Assembly: GCF_009707515.1 (NCBI RefSeq)
Contig: NZ_WLYI01000003.1
Coordinates: forward strand, 235,113-299,112
DNA from: Pseudomonas karstica
Lineage (GTDB): Bacteria > Pseudomonadota > Gammaproteobacteria > Pseudomonadales > Pseudomonadaceae
Length of the DNA: 64,000 nt
Direction: 5' to 3'
The position numbers and the translations under genes were made by a program. Positions 9,201 through 17,948 of this stretch are shown piece by piece; positions within the stretch are counted from its first letter, which is position 1, and every line of letters starts with the position of its first letter. The notes beneath the pieces were generated by a model, which had not been told where the DNA came from, did no database searches, and was given only the letters and a program-made list of their open reading frames with translations.

Positions 9201-10605
9201 GAATGATCAGCAGGTCTTTGATTCTTCCGGTGATATAGAGCTGCTGATCTTTAATGAAACCCAGATCACCAGTGCGCAGCCAATCGCGGTTGTCTCCCTG
9301 ACAAATACGAGCCTTGAATGTGCGTGCACTATCGGCCTCAAGCTGCCAATAACCCAATGCCACCTGCGGTCCGATCATCCACACTTCGCCCACTTCATCC
9401 GCCCCGGCCTGTTCACAGGTTTGCGGATTGACGATTGCCAGAGTGACGGCTTCGAGCGGCATGCCACATGCCACTAACGGTGACGCCTTGGGATGTGTCG
9501 AATCGACTTCGATAACGCGATTTCGTGCAAGCTCGTCAACATCGACGAACGTTGTTTGCCAAGGGGACCCGACCGGTCCGAAACTGACGCCGACCGTCGC
9601 CTCCGCCAAGCCATAACCTGGAAATATGCATTGGCGCGACAAACCAACGGCCTCAAACTGGTGCAAAAAGCGTTCAACGCTGGCATATCGCACAGGCTCT
9701 GCGCCAACGAGACAGACCTTGAGGCTGCTCAGGTCCCAGTCCTGATAGTCATTATGGGAGATTTTCTGGACACACAAGTCCAAGGCAAAGTTCGGCCCCG
9801 CCGTATCCGTCGCCTTGTACCGATCAATCACTGATAACCACAGAACCGGGCGCTTCAGAAAATCCAGGGGTGACATCAACAGGGCACGAGCACCGATAAC
9901 CACCGGGAGAATGACACCCGTCATCAACCCAAGATCATGGTACACAGGCAGCCATAGCGCGATCACCCGATCCCTGTCCTGATTGGCGACCCGTTGCATC
10001 ATTCGCGCGTTTATCAACAAGTTCTGGTGGCTGACAACAACGCCTTTGGGGGCCGAGGTCGAGCCTGACGTGTATTGGATAAGGGCAATATCGGTGGCAG
10101 CCATCGTGGGTAACGGCCTAACGTTCGCCTGGCCCGATTCAATGATCTCCTCCACCGCGATCCATTGCAGCTTAGCGAGATCCGGTGCAAAACGAACGAG
10201 ATGCCTGGCTTGCGCCAAAATCGATGCGCTGGTCAGGAGTACCACAGCCGTCGAGTCAGCGACGATGGTCAGCAGGCGCGGTAATGTACGCTCGAAACGG
10301 AGAGGATCTGGTGGGTAGACCGGTACTGCTACGGCGCCCGCATACAGGCAACCATAGAAGGCCGTGATGAAAGCAAGGCCCGGCTCGAACAACAAAAGCA
10401 CCCGCTGCCCTTCCGGGCCGTGGGTCTGTAGAGCGGCAGCAATGGCGCATGCTTGATCATGAAGCTGGAGGTAGCTGAGTCGAGCAACGGAATCCCCATT
10501 ACTATCAAGGAAGGTAAAAACTTCATCGTCCGGTGACTCTGCGGCACGTTTCTGCAAGCACGCAACCAACGTCATGCTGTCGAATAGGGTATCTAGATCG
10601 TCCAT
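6298..10605 (-). CDS. Multidomain fatty acyl-AMP ligase / carrier protein / thioesterase / cytochrome P450
   Basis: One 1435-residue protein with four domains. Residues 1-585 are a fatty acyl-AMP ligase: A3 loop YTSGSTSAPKG 178-188, YGLAEATVG 331-339, RTGDLG 444-449, catalytic Lys565 in SSGKLARQS. About 615-695 is a phosphopantetheine carrier (DELGLDSVQ, Ser652). About 725-990 is an alpha/beta thioesterase (GHSFGG with Ser801, Asp828, His976). About 1025-1435 is a P450: I-helix TAAFETT 1276-1282, ExxR 1316-1319, heme loop FGHGIHYCLG with Cys1387. Every key residue is intact, so the frame looks functional. I infer that it activates a fatty acid, loads it on the carrier, oxidises it and releases it. 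The internal TE and terminal P450 are unusual. No reductase, ferredoxin, phosphopantetheinyl transferase or further synthase is nearby. The ATG at 10605 follows AAGGG. Base use looks more A/T-rich than the flanks, suggesting transfer. Confidence 0.93.
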   Translation of the reverse strand: MDDLDTLFDSMTLVACLQKRAAESPDDEVFTFLDSNGDSVARLSYLQLHDQACAIAAALQTHGPEGQRVLLLFEPGLAFITAFYGCLYAGAVAVPVYPPDPLRFERTLPRLLTIVADSTAVVLLTSASILAQARHLVRFAPDLAKLQWIAVEEIIESGQANVRPLPTMAATDIALIQYTSGSTSAPKGVVVSHQNLLINARMMQRVANQDRDRVIALWLPVYHDLGLMTGVILPVVIGARALLMSPLDFLKRPVLWLSVIDRYKATDTAGPNFALDLCVQKISHNDYQDWDLSSLKVCLVGAEPVRYASVERFLHQFEAVGLSRQCIFPGYGLAEATVGVSFGPVGSPWQTTFVDVDELARNRVIEVDSTHPKASPLVACGMPLEAVTLAIVNPQTCEQAGADEVGEVWMIGPQVALGYWQLEADSARTFKARICQGDNRDWLRTGDLGFIKDQQLYITGRIKDLLIIRGKNYYPQDIENILELSHPRVRKGAVIVFSVTQDATESLVIAAEVDLRLLSTPLQKQRAFDEITKAMVKAVSTHHGLPVHNVALLKIRTIDKTSSGKLARQSCKQRYLEQRLEVEFVWQKVGGSASEHAVLPQMPGKKVSATMSFPERRHTLINYIESELVSLASLTQTTDPASLHFDELGLDSVQTMELMGRIERHLQVEIPVSKLFGARSVEEVADVLLQLVVSDEVSPDQGQSSVGKVNASAVRLTQALTLQALSLPAPIFCVGGLGGMVHYLLPLSNALAHAKPLIVFQAVGIDGAESPLGSVEEMAQRYLQEMKAIQPCGPYVLAGHSFGGLVVYEMAQRLIEQGEQVEHLLLLDTTLIKNNDLCSNREADASERTMAMYELAGMLRRLSGKSCDKDWREQLIALNLDEQASKLHEELGNSGAIAPGSVIDNIIETYLVSFSAMERYLPLPYAGPITLFRAHDGFPEGSFHPLRKTGTHFGEPTLGWQGLCPALHVSVVQGDHFTIALASNTTELASAMLCTLNESTRLDVDLHQLIPARSALTNRRAIDVSRQGVIFDQYHPELFNNPHPIFRQLREHAPIYRDTASSWWVTRYTDVSAGLRDKRFSVDTRNVLQPGQVSSSGASPVLGDAWLRQQETLPVSKIYNNFMVLVDPPRHQHLRQFFSPLFEQATIKRWRADIDREVDVLITNMRLRHEPDIVRDLALPLPIRVISQMLGMPQQDTFVLQSWANDLVRGGDPVLADVAERINTSGQDFMQYMVDHLDRRRRSPAKNDLLSFLFERYKGQTLSNDELAANFILLFTAAFETTASVISNSVLALLRNPSQLQLLREHPELMESAVEELLRYEGAFRLVMRTALEDVEMGNALIQRGDQVFFVVLAANRDPQVFADPDRLDVTRDAKRHVAFGHGIHYCLGAPLARFEIQSAISALIRHDFALVPGAIEWKESIMFRSMERLPIVFR

Positions 10606-10751
10606 GATGCACCCTTTGCAAGTGAATATCCTCACTGCAAAGTAGAACAATAAACACGTGCGAAACGGTCAGATCTTACAATTCAAAGGCTAAAGTGACC
10701 AACGGTCAAGCTCGATGCCTAGGCTCACAAAGCAATGGGCATCAACCCTGA

Positions 10752-10898
10752 GCCCTTTATGACAGGCTAGGGTTGATGGTTGACCATGAACTCAATGACC
10801 GCGAAAACCGCAAGCTACAGCGGCGGCTAAAACAGACAATACTGCGCGATGCCGCACACCTCGAAGAGGTGGACTTGCGCAGCAGTCGAATGTCATAA
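10752..10898 (+). pseudogene. istB: Remnant of an IS21-family IstB gene
   Basis: This short frame lies between two stops and reads ALYDRLGLMVDHELNDRE, continues RKLQRRLKQ and ends DLRSSRMS before TAA at 10896. It matches the early IstB region as I remember it (LGLLVDxELxxRExRRLxxRLKQA, then a DLR motif). IstB is the ATP-dependent helper of IS21 transposition; about 48 of roughly 250 residues survive, with no start codon, so it is dead. It lies beside the low-GC megasynthase gene and supports past mobile-element activity at this junction. Confidence 0.7.
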
Positions 10899-10919
10899 CC
10901 AGCAGCGCCCACACTTGTA

Positions 10920-11996
10920 TCAGTCTGCGCTCAGCACACCACGCCGCACCTGATCGCGCTCGATGGACTCGAACAGTGCCTTGAAGTTGCCCTCCCCGAA
11001 ACCGTCATCGCCTTTGCGCTGGATGAATTCGAAGAACACCGGCCCCATCAGGGTTTCCGAGAATATCTGCAGCAGCAGACGCTTGTCGCCGGCTTCGGAC
11101 GAACCATCCAGCAGGATACCGCGCGATTGCAATTGGTCCACCGGCTCGCCGTGGTTCGGCAGGCGACCTTCGAGCATTTCGTAATAAGTATCCGGCGGCG
11201 CGGTCATGAAGCGCATGCCGATTTTCTTCAGTTGGTCCCAGGTCTTGATCAGGTCGTCGGTGAGGAAAGCCACGTGCTGAATGCCTTCGCCGTTGAACTG
11301 CATCAGGAACTCTTCGATCTGCCCGGCGCCCTTGGACGACTCCTCGTTCAGCGGGATACGGATCATGCCATCCGGGGCGGTCATGGCCTTGGAGGTCAGG
11401 CCGGTGTATTCGCCCTTGATGTCGAAGTAGCGGATTTCACGGAAGTTGAACAGCTTCTCGTAGAAACCGGCCCAGTAGGCCATGCGCCCGCGATAGACGT
11501 TGTGGGTCAGGTGGTCGATGATCTTCAAGCCCGCGCCCACCGGGTTGCGGTCAACGCCTTCCAGATAGACAAAGTCGATGTCATAAATCGAACTGCCTTC
11601 GCCAAAACGGTCGATCAGGTACAACGGTGCACCGCCAATGCCCTTGATGGCCGGCAGGTTCAGTTCCATCGGGCCGGTTTCGATATGGATCGGCTGGGCC
11701 CCCAGTTCCAGGGCCCGCTTATAGGCCTGCTGGGCGTTTTTAACACGGAACGCCATGCCGCATACCGAGGGGCCGTGTTCGGCCGCAAAGTATGAAGCAA
11801 CACTGTTGGGCTCGTTGTTGAGGATCAGGTTGATTGCGCCCTGACGGTACAGGTGAACGTTTTTGGAGCGGTGGGTCGCAACTTTGGTAAAGCCCATGAT
11901 CTCGAAGATCGGCTCAAGGGTGCCCGGGGTCGGCGAGGCGAATTCGATGAATTCAAAGCCCATCAGGCCCATTGGGTTTTCGTATAAATCTGCCAT
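10920..11996 (-). CDS. hpd: 4-hydroxyphenylpyruvate dioxygenase
   Basis: A 358-residue Fe(II) dioxygenase that converts 4-hydroxyphenylpyruvate to homogentisate in tyrosine catabolism. Two vicinal-oxygen-chelate halves are present. The metal ligands are visible as His in DHLTHNV, His in [11 protein letters not shown] and Glu in [15 protein letters not shown], with the C-terminal [16 protein letters not shown] helix that closes the site. The length and nearly all residues agree with the P. fluorescens enzyme. The ATG at 11996 gives the known [11 protein letters not shown]-terminus; the open frame's extra upstream Met is not needed. Confidence 0.98.
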   Translation of the reverse strand: MADLYENPMGLMGFEFIEFASPTPGTLEPIFEIMGFTKVATHRSKNVHLYRQGAINLILNNEPNSVASYFAAEHGPSVCGMAFRVKNAQQAYKRALELGAQPIHIETGPMELNLPAIKGIGGAPLYLIDRFGEGSSIYDIDFVYLEGVDRNPVGAGLKIIDHLTHNVYRGRMAYWAGFYEKLFNFREIRYFDIKGEYTGLTSKAMTAPDGMIRIPLNEESSKGAGQIEEFLMQFNGEGIQHVAFLTDDLIKTWDQLKKIGMRFMTAPPDTYYEMLEGRLPNHGEPVDQLQSRGILLDGSSEAGDKRLLLQIFSETLMGPVFFEFIQRKGDDGFGEGNFKALFESIERDQVRRGVLSAD

Positions 11997-12332
11997 GGTT
12001 TGGCGCCTCATCATCTTTTTGTCGTTAACGGATCGTTAATTGCCAGCAAGGATGAGGTGGGAAGGTGGCGCACAGGAAATACCCCGCACGCTGCGAGCGA
12101 GGAAGTCACCGTAGATGAGTTGGAACCCGAGTAGCTTCATGGTTGAATCATTCTCTTACGGGCGTCTCTGGCGGACGAGGCCTGCACTATGGCAAGCGTT
12201 TATTCTTGTATGCGTAAATTGATTCTACACAGCGTAACCACATTTGTCCGTACTCTCTATCAAAGCTCCATTGTCCCAACCTGTGCAAGGGGTTCATTGA
12301 GCAACGCCCCCCGAGCAACATCAGGACAGCCA
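11997..12332. other. Intergenic region upstream of hpd
   Basis: About 335 bases without a convincing gene, lying in front of hpd and behind the end of the fimbrial operon. It holds a TTAACG-GAT-CGTTAA inverted repeat at 12025-12039, close to the hpd start, and an imperfect GTAAA-5-TCTAC dyad around 12212-12226. The latter recalls a PhhR/TyrR box (TGTAAA-6-TTTACA) but with spacing one base short. Nothing else stands out. Confidence 0.35.
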
Positions 12333-13382
12333 TCATCGGTAACTCATCGTAAAGGTGGCGACGCCATTGGCCGTTCCTGGCGTGATACTGACGCCGGTCT
12401 GAATATAACGGGCAGTCAAGGGGATACGTAATACCCCATTGCCCATATTACCCGCCAACCATTGGTTGGGATTGCCCACTGCGGACGAGTCGGCCCCATA
12501 ACTGACCAGACGACCCCCACTTGATAACTGCAGGCCAACCCCTCCTACCGTGGACGCCGGGGTCAATGACAATACATTGCTGCGGTTGTTTGGCTGGGTC
12601 TGGTCGGTCAATGTGATCAATACATCGCTGGTGGCTCCTCCGGTCGCACCTGCGCAGTTGATGATAAGGTCATTACTGGCTGCCCCGGCAACACTTCCTA
12701 TGCCATTAAAGAGATTGATGGCTACACGCCCCAACGGCAGTGCCAGCGCGGTGGTGCTGACACTACAAGTCGGCTTTCGGGGTGGATTGATTACGGTATT
12801 GGAGAAGTTGACCGCGTGATAGCCGGCGCCACCGATATTGGCGTTGGTGATAATCAATCTGGCGATGTTTCGAGCACTTATGGTGCCTCCTGACACTGGG
12901 CCGGTTGCCACCAAAAATACTGTTCCCATCAACCCCCATGATCCGGGCTTGTTATTCTTCTCGGTCAGTAGCGTAGCGCCATTGTGATTGATCGCCCTCA
13001 ACGGCTGGTTCGGATCACGTGCCATCATGGCAAACCCGACCCCTGGAACATTGGTGGCATAAACCGGCAAACTCAGGCCGGAGGCGCTGAATGTCATTCC
13101 AGTAAATGAACTATTGACGATGCTCAGGACCGAAGACGAGGTTTTGTAAAACGGCCAGTCATTGTAGGTGCAGCGCATGGCGACGCCGCTGTTGAACGCG
13201 TAACCGCTCGTCGAACCTATCGGCTGTCCGATCGGCGTGTTGGGTCCAACATTGATCGTCGGAATGTAGAGGTTCAATGTAGATTCGGGAGTGCAATACG
13301 AGACTCCCCCTCTATTAGCCATGGTATCCAGGCTAACGACCAGCCCCATCAACAACAGGCCAATGCACGAAAATCTAACCAT
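12333..13382 (-). CDS. FimH-like two-domain fimbrial tip adhesin
   Basis: A protein of about 349 residues, last gene of the chaperone-usher operon. A signal peptide (MVRFSCIGLLLMGLVVSLD) precedes an N-terminal receptor-type domain with a Cys pair (SYCTPES and MRCTYNDW). A C-terminal pilin domain follows (PTCSVSTTALALPLG, then LIINCAG) and ends in the donor-strand-type tail GVATFTMSYR. I chose the ATG at 13382 because it gives a compact signal peptide with AGAGG upstream. An alternative ATG at 13451 overlaps the usher stop (ATGA) but would add 23 polar residues before the signal. The ligand is unknown. Confidence 0.85.
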   Translation of the reverse strand: MVRFSCIGLLLMGLVVSLDTMANRGGVSYCTPESTLNLYIPTINVGPNTPIGQPIGSTSGYAFNSGVAMRCTYNDWPFYKTSSSVLSIVNSSFTGMTFSASGLSLPVYATNVPGVGFAMMARDPNQPLRAINHNGATLLTEKNNKPGSWGLMGTVFLVATGPVSGGTISARNIARLIITNANIGGAGYHAVNFSNTVINPPRKPTCSVSTTALALPLGRVAINLFNGIGSVAGAASNDLIINCAGATGGATSDVLITLTDQTQPNNRSNVLSLTPASTVGGVGLQLSSGGRLVSYGADSSAVGNPNQWLAGNMGNGVLRIPLTARYIQTGVSITPGTANGVATFTMSYR

Positions 13383-13447
13383 AAAAGGGCGCCTCTGCTT
13401 ATCTCTGTAAGGCTCATCGGCCCATGTCATGAACAATCTGGATTCCC

Positions 13448-16129
13448 TCATGGCTGACCCGCCACGTGACGCACCAGGACACTCACGCAATCACCTTGCA
13501 CGTAATCGGTAGCACTCTGGCGCTGACCAACGATTCGGGTCGGCAATCGGTAGTGGATCTCGCAGCGTTCATCGGATTTTTCGCCCCACTTGACGATCAG
13601 CGTGCCTTCGTCGGCGATACCGCGAACCACCGCCTTGCTGGCCTGGCCGACAACACCGACTTCCCTTCCTTGTTCATCGAATACTTGGGCAGCAAACGGC
13701 AACGGACCACCCTTCTCCCGTAAAGCCTTGACCACCGCAGAGCGGCCACTGACCGTTTCGAACTTGACCAAGGTCACTGCACCCAAGGTCGGGACGACCG
13801 TCCGTTCGGACTCCTGAAGTTCAACATCCAGTGACATACCTTCAGGATCAACTCCCACGACATTGTTCTGGAACGCCCTGAGGGAAGGCACAACGGCATA
13901 GCCGCGACTGTCGATACGGGTGCTGCTGGCGCTGAGCATGGCGCCCTCGGCGTCTGGCACATGAACCAAAGCTGCGGCTTCACCCAGACTTTGCGAGAGG
14001 GTCACCCCACCTGCATGGGCGACGACCGCGCCATCGGCACTAAAAGAAAGCTGTGAGCTGTCACGCGTCTGGCCGTAACCGGCACGCACGTTGGTAGCAT
14101 TGGCGCGATAACCCGCATAAACATTGATGTCGCTGGAGCGCTCGCTGTCGCTGGTCGTACGGTTGACGGAAACCCCGTAGTTACCCTCGGCATGCTCACC
14201 TGCCAAGCCATTGATTCCAACCTGTTGCTGGCTACCCCGGTTGTCGCCGGTGCCACGGGAAATCGAGGCATTGAGACTGGGCGAGTTCCGCTCACTTCCC
14301 AAGGGCATGGACAGCGTCAGCATAACGCGGTTGTCGATGTTTCCCTGATTGCCGAAACGCCCAAAAAACACTTCATCGCTGAGTTCGTGATCGGTCAGTT
14401 GTCGCGTGTCTTGAATCCTTGAACGTTGCGCCGAAAGGTTCCAATTGACCTTGTTCCAGGTCGATCCATAACCGACGGTGAAAGACGTTTGGCGCCCTTG
14501 CTGTTTGCCCCAAAAATCGACAGAGCTGCCATACAGGCTCAGCGTACCGTCACCCAGCTTTTGGTTGAGGGTCAGGTCGAGTCGGCTTTTCTGCCGGGCA
14601 TAGCCGTCTATGTCACTGCCATGGCGCCCTAGCGCGCGCACATTAATCGCATCAGGAAGGCTGAGGTAACCTTTCGAGGAAAAGCGATACGCACCCAACG
14701 CAAAGTGAGTGCCGGAGCTCGGCAGGTTCTTGTTGTAGCCCAGCCCAAAACTCTGACCGGACATAACGCCTTGATTCTGAACATGAGTACGCGAACCGCT
14801 ACCGTCCAGAGAGAATGCACCGACAGACGTACTCATGGCGACGCCCATCTTGCCCTGACCGTAACCATCAGAAAATGTACTGCCACCGTAGAGCGTCACG
14901 TCATCTGTCAGCCCCTGCTGAAGCGTACCCTGAAGGACCAGCGCATCACTGTCGTCTACGTTTCTTTGCTGCACCCGGCCAAAGGTGGCGGTGTACTTTG
15001 TCGCGTCGGCGCGCAACAACTGCGGGGCGACCGAATAAGGCACGACAAAGGTGTTTCGACGCCCGTCCACTTCCGTCACGCTGACCACCAGATCGCCGCC
15101 GTAACCGGTGGCATAGAGATCACTGATGAGGAATGGACCGGGGGCCACCGTTGTCTCGTAGATCGTGTAGCCGTTCTGGCTGACCGTAACGGTGGCATTG
15201 CTTTGAGCAACACCGCGTACCTGAGGGGCATATCCTTGCTGTGATTGCGGCAGCATTCGCTCGTCAGTGGCCAGGGTAATACCCCGCACGCGAACCCCTT
15301 CAAGGATCTGCCCGCTGCTGAAACTGTCACCTATGGTCAGTTGCGACTGCCAAGGCGCAATGCTGCGTTGCAGGTAAGTGGCCGTGCTCTGATAGGTTTG
15401 CATGCCACCACTGGAGTTCCAGGCCTGCGCGCCCTGATGACGAAGGCGCCATTGTCCCAGGTTGATGCCGCCGTTGAGTCCCAGGTAGGTACGATTGTCA
15501 CCCTCGCCCGAGGTCATGGCAGAAGTGCTGAAGTTGTAGCTGAGTAACCCGGCCTCAATGCCCTCATCCCAATTGGCGGGGTCAACATCACCGCGCCTGG
15601 CTTGCTTCATGTAAACCTGGGGTACGCTGACAGACAACTCCAACGCCCCGGCGTCGAAACTGCTGCTCGCCATAGGAATCCACTGCCCCAGGTTTGCGCA
15701 GAACGGACTGTCGCCCTCTGCGCGCAATACACTGGCAGCGGTTTTTCCAGAGGCAGCCAGGGTATCGACCTTGTCCATCGCAATTCCAAGCTGTTCTAGC
15801 ATTTCCTGGCTAAAACAAGGCAGCGCGCCAGCTTTTTCATCACGCGATTCGAAGTTGACATCACGACGCCCCATGGGCTGGCCATTGACCACAACATCCA
15901 CGCGGTAGGTGCCCGGGCTCATGAAGTTGCTGGTGTTGAAACGGGAAACATCAACCGAGGGCGTCAACTCGCTGGAGAATGCATTCAAATCAAAGGTCAA
16001 TGACGACGCAAACGACATCTCAATGGGCATCAGTGCTGCGCTGAAAAGCCCGCCCAGCATCAGGTTTAGACGTTTAAAGGGTAAATTGGGCGCATGGTGA
16101 TGAACCCGTATTCGAACATGATTGGGCAT
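13448..16129 (-). CDS. Outer-membrane fimbrial usher (FimD/PapC family)
   Basis: 893 residues, of usual usher length. A signal segment (LNLMLGGLFSAALMPIEMSFA) is followed by the N-terminal chaperone-binding domain starting LTFDLNAFSSE and containing PGTYRVDVVVNGQPMGRRD. The 24-strand barrel/plug region contains LRGVRVRGITLATDERMLPQ-type residues and GPFLISDLYATGYGGDLVV (plug boundary). A C-terminal domain has LPFAAQVFDEQGREVG and ends in a Cys pair (ERCEIHYR, DCVSVLV). The usher receives chaperone-subunit complexes and polymerises the fibre. It lies between the chaperone and adhesin genes. Confidence 0.96.
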   Translation of the reverse strand: MPNHVRIRVHHHAPNLPFKRLNLMLGGLFSAALMPIEMSFASSLTFDLNAFSSELTPSVDVSRFNTSNFMSPGTYRVDVVVNGQPMGRRDVNFESRDEKAGALPCFSQEMLEQLGIAMDKVDTLAASGKTAASVLRAEGDSPFCANLGQWIPMASSSFDAGALELSVSVPQVYMKQARRGDVDPANWDEGIEAGLLSYNFSTSAMTSGEGDNRTYLGLNGGINLGQWRLRHQGAQAWNSSGGMQTYQSTATYLQRSIAPWQSQLTIGDSFSSGQILEGVRVRGITLATDERMLPQSQQGYAPQVRGVAQSNATVTVSQNGYTIYETTVAPGPFLISDLYATGYGGDLVVSVTEVDGRRNTFVVPYSVAPQLLRADATKYTATFGRVQQRNVDDSDALVLQGTLQQGLTDDVTLYGGSTFSDGYGQGKMGVAMSTSVGAFSLDGSGSRTHVQNQGVMSGQSFGLGYNKNLPSSGTHFALGAYRFSSKGYLSLPDAINVRALGRHGSDIDGYARQKSRLDLTLNQKLGDGTLSLYGSSVDFWGKQQGRQTSFTVGYGSTWNKVNWNLSAQRSRIQDTRQLTDHELSDEVFFGRFGNQGNIDNRVMLTLSMPLGSERNSPSLNASISRGTGDNRGSQQQVGINGLAGEHAEGNYGVSVNRTTSDSERSSDINVYAGYRANATNVRAGYGQTRDSSQLSFSADGAVVAHAGGVTLSQSLGEAAALVHVPDAEGAMLSASSTRIDSRGYAVVPSLRAFQNNVVGVDPEGMSLDVELQESERTVVPTLGAVTLVKFETVSGRSAVVKALREKGGPLPFAAQVFDEQGREVGVVGQASKAVVRGIADEGTLIVKWGEKSDERCEIHYRLPTRIVGQRQSATDYVQGDCVSVLVRHVAGQP

Positions 16130-16224
16130 AGTCTGAGCTTCAGAAAGGGCAAGGAAAGTCCGCTTTTCAATCTAGGAGGGTGTCTTTCAGAAACCGTCCA
16201 GGGTCTACCGCCGTCTGCTTGGGG

Positions 16225-17010
16225 TCAGAGCTGCAATGCAGCGCGCTGCGGTAACGAAAAAGCGCCGAAATCATTGATGTAGGTAAATTGCACTTGCGCA
16301 CCGGCAGGAATGCTTTTCACCCCCTTGCGCACTGGCAGTTCCAGAATGCCGCCCGGCACGACCATTCCTTCTTCGAACGGCAGACGTTCGGCGTCAGCGT
16401 GCGAACCCATGGATAAAGCCACTTCGTTAAACGTGATGTGGTAGGCCGAAGGGTTGTGCACCTGCAGCGCGTAGCCTTGTGCATTGCGCAGCAAGGACCA
16501 GCGCAGTTGAGCGGGTGCCTCTTCAGGCTTGCCCGGCAGGTTCACTGGACGAAAGAACACCTTGGTACGGATACGAAAGGCAAACCGAAGATGGTTGCGC
16601 CCGCCTTCTTCAACGGTTGGGTCGAACTCGGCAACTGAGGGAGGTACTTCAAGCACATTCAGCCAGAACAGTGACTCGCGGTCAGTGGGCAGTGGCTCCT
16701 TGGTGTAGGACAACCGCATGGCTTGACTCTTGCCGGCATCCAGGCGAAACACCGGTGGCGACAAGCTGAAAGGAACGTCGATCAACTCCGCGCGCTGGTG
16801 CTGGTCCCCCTTGTCGAGCCACGCCTGGATCAGGCGAGGCGCATGTTGATCATCATTGCTCACCCTGACCGTGATTTCACGGCGTAGCTGCGGATAAATC
16901 TGTCGAGTGCCATCGATGATCACTCCCGCCTGCACTGTCGGCGTTAGCAGGCCCAGGCTCATGGCGACCCATGCCAAGCAATGGCTCAGTTTCACGAATG
17001 GATGAGGCAT
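16225..17010 (-). CDS. Periplasmic fimbrial chaperone (PapD/FimC family)
   Basis: 261 residues with a signal peptide (LSHCLAWVAMSLGLLTPTVQA). Domain 1 starts GVIIDGTRQIYPQLRREITV, with the TR box and conserved Arg at the subunit-binding cleft. The F1-G1 loop region has ESLFWLNVLEVPP, and domain 2 begins around LRFAFRIRTKVFFRP with the conserved basic residues. The ATG at 17010 follows AAGGAACG. It delivers folded pilins to the usher encoded next. The gene lies between the pilin and usher genes on one strand and is almost certainly co-transcribed with them. Confidence 0.95.
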   Translation of the reverse strand: MPHPFVKLSHCLAWVAMSLGLLTPTVQAGVIIDGTRQIYPQLRREITVRVSNDDQHAPRLIQAWLDKGDQHQRAELIDVPFSLSPPVFRLDAGKSQAMRLSYTKEPLPTDRESLFWLNVLEVPPSVAEFDPTVEEGGRNHLRFAFRIRTKVFFRPVNLPGKPEEAPAQLRWSLLRNAQGYALQVHNPSAYHITFNEVALSMGSHADAERLPFEEGMVVPGGILELPVRKGVKSIPAGAQVQFTYINDFGAFSLPQRAALQL

Positions 17011-17102
17011 TACACGTTCCTTGATAGGCAATTGTCCTGCGCCCAGCACCAAGCCGGGCGAGAACATCGTCAAAAAGCGGAGGTATGATCAGCCAGGTGT
17101 GA

Positions 17103-17669
17103 TCAAGGGAACGTTACGGAGTACTGCACACTGGTACTGACGATGCCGGCAGTGGCAGCTCCGCCAGTGGCGATATAGCGCGCAGCAAAAGGCAGTGTCG
17201 CCAACCCGCCCGTTACCGTGGCGATGGTGGAGTTCTGGCCAGAGCGCAAGTCCATGGGAGTGTTCGCTGCCGCATCGACAATTTGTACTTCCACTTTGTC
17301 TGCAGGCGTTGCAGTGGCGGTGTTACGCAGGTTACCGGTTGCCGGGTTGATGGCAGGACTGCTGGCCTCATAGAGCACGGCAACTTTGGTGCCGTTAGGG
17401 CAGGTTGTGCCTGTACCACCGACATAAATGAAGAACGGCTTGCTTGCGGCGGTTGCGCCGTTTTCCCCAAGGGCCGAGGTTTGCACGCGATCAAGAACCA
17501 CGGGGAAGTTCGCACCGGAGCCTGGATTACCACCTGTACCGCCGCTGATCGTACATGTCGTGCCGCTGATCAAACCAGAGATGTTGATGGTACCGTTGGC
17601 GGCAATCGCCGAACTGGTGACCAGGCTGTAGGTAGCCAGCAAGGCCATAGCCAGTATTTGTTTCTTCAT
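17103..17669 (-). CDS. Major fimbrial subunit (type 1 pilin family)
   Basis: 188 residues: signal peptide MKKQILAMALLATYSLV ending at SSAIA-ANG, then NGTINISGLISGTTCTISGG with the first Cys, the partner Cys in GTTCPNGTK, and a C-terminal beta-zipper VQYSVTFP. It has the incomplete Ig fold expected of a donor-strand-exchange pilin. Glycine, alanine and threonine are abundant, as in major shaft subunits. It is the first gene of the operon pilin-chaperone-usher-adhesin, the order seen in Pseudomonas Cup clusters. Confidence 0.94.
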   Translation of the reverse strand: MKKQILAMALLATYSLVTSSAIAANGTINISGLISGTTCTISGGTGGNPGSGANFPVVLDRVQTSALGENGATAASKPFFIYVGGTGTTCPNGTKVAVLYEASSPAINPATGNLRNTATATPADKVEVQIVDAAANTPMDLRSGQNSTIATVTGGLATLPFAARYIATGGAATAGIVSTSVQYSVTFP

Positions 17670-17709
17670 GGTCAGTCTTCCTCAAGAAATGGGGTCAGTG
17701 GAGCAAAAC

Positions 17710-17728
17710 CAAAGCCGTATGGGCTTTG
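17710..17728. promoter_or_regulatory. Hairpin in the pilin leader region
   Basis: CAAAGCC, a 5-base loop GTATG and GGCTTTG form a perfect 7-bp hairpin about 40 bases upstream of the pilin ATG, inside the 279-bp divergent spacer shared with the EAL gene. If transcription starts beyond it, it lies in the pilin 5' UTR. It could affect transcript stability or be an operator; the function is not known. Confidence 0.35.
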
Positions 17729-17948
17729 CCTTTACGTCCGTCGGAAGATAGGTGGGGTGTTTACCCGAAAGCGTTCCGGCTGACTTGTAACCTCCCAAAA
17801 CCGAACACGCCCTTTCTCAAGTCGTTGTCGACCATGCCGAAGCGTCAAGTGCCGTCAGGCAAGCTTATTTCCCAGGCACCACCTATCATCGTAAGCACCC
17901 CGCTGCTCAGATCACGTACCTTTCCCTATTCCTCCATGGGCTGAATAA

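Noticed and set aside
12212..12226. PhhR/TyrR box upstream of hpd
   Set aside because: The half sites are imperfect and the spacer is one base short of the consensus.
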